Source: JAPLGE01 sp964355545
Lineage (GTDB): Bacteria > Bipolaricaulota > Bipolaricaulia > UBA7950 > UBA9294
Assembly: GCA_964355545.1 (NCBI GenBank)
Contig: CAYHEK010000049.1
Span: forward strand, 1 to 11,624
DNA length: 11,624 bases
Direction of reading: 5' to 3'
Shown here: one piece after another, positions 11,575 through 11,624 of the stretch
Layout: every line of letters starts with the position of its first letter
Numbering within the stretch: the stretch's first letter is position 1
Notes under the pieces: generated by a model
Databases searched by the model: none
Told to the model about the DNA's origin: nothing
The model's input: the letters and a program-made list of their open reading frames with translations, nothing else
Translations under genes and position numbers: made by a program

Positions 11575-11603
11575 TTGACAAAGTCCACGATTCGTGCTAG
11601 AGT
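11575..11603 (+). promoter_or_regulatory. Strong promoter for a gene beyond the window
   Basis: A consensus TTGACA (11575-11580) and TAGAGT (11598-11603) are 17 bases apart, with a start expected near 11610. The downstream gene or RNA is outside the window. Confidence 0.65.
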
Positions 11604-11624
11604 TCCGGCGTTGTTGGTGTCGTG

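Noticed and set aside
1..11624. CRISPR arrays, toxin-antitoxin pairs, phage genes, transposases, retron-like or other defence modules
   Set aside because: No regularly spaced repeats, no recognisable transposase, integrase, nuclease or reverse transcriptase motifs, and no terminal inverted repeats with target duplications were seen on either strand.

Overview
The window is GC-rich bacterial DNA with tightly packed genes, Shine-Dalgarno-led starts and several stop/start overlaps. It looks like ordinary chromosomal housekeeping and accessory DNA. I see no rRNA, tRNA, CRISPR array, phage module or intact insertion sequence. The predicted exported beta-rich protein ending in phenylalanine hints at a diderm cell. 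The gene mix (stand-alone pyruvate-kinase C-domain, divergent Fpg/Nei glycosylase, half-size EamA protein, DUF3795, symporter with small accessory subunit) recalls uncultivated anaerobic lineages such as Bipolaricaulota/Acetothermia. That lineage guess comes from general impression, not from a search.

Layout. Bases 1-250 hold nothing I can support. On the minus strand from 1516 down to 251 lie a PNPOx-fold flavoprotein and a MarR regulator, overlapping at their stop and start, then a 53-residue membrane protein with its own promoter. On the plus strand from 1646 to 3520 come a divergent Fpg/Nei-family DNA glycosylase, a small exported protein and a cysteine-rich DUF3795 protein. A long minus-strand block from 8074 down to 3534 follows. 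In transcription order it encodes a CGNR zinc-finger regulator, a YciI-like protein, a half-size EamA membrane protein, full-length pyruvate kinase, an isochorismatase-family hydrolase and a stand-alone pyruvate-kinase C-domain. One plus-strand remnant of an Ntn-type amide hydrolase (4244-4435) interrupts the block.

Divergent from the CGNR gene is a short plus-strand unit: an 11-codon open frame overlapping a 68-codon gene as ATGA. Next is a convergent MOP/MATE-like exporter (minus), and finally a 38-residue one-helix protein whose stop overlaps the start of a sodium:solute symporter (plus). The window ends just inside a new promoter.

Working relationships. The clearest functional units are the symporter with its small membrane partner and the MarR/PNPOx pair. 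Pyruvate kinase and a separate copy of the pyruvate-kinase C-domain lie in the same strand block, which invites a regulatory hypothesis. Several promoters fit one pattern: a TTGACA-like -35 box (often TCGACA), a 17-18 base spacer and a TAnnnT -10 box. That makes the transcription map more credible than usual for unaided reading. I found no convincing undescribed multi-gene system. The best leads are the pyruvate-kinase C-domain pair, the altered lesion-recognition residues of the glycosylase, the shortened EamA helix and the coupled mini-ORF beside the CGNR regulator.
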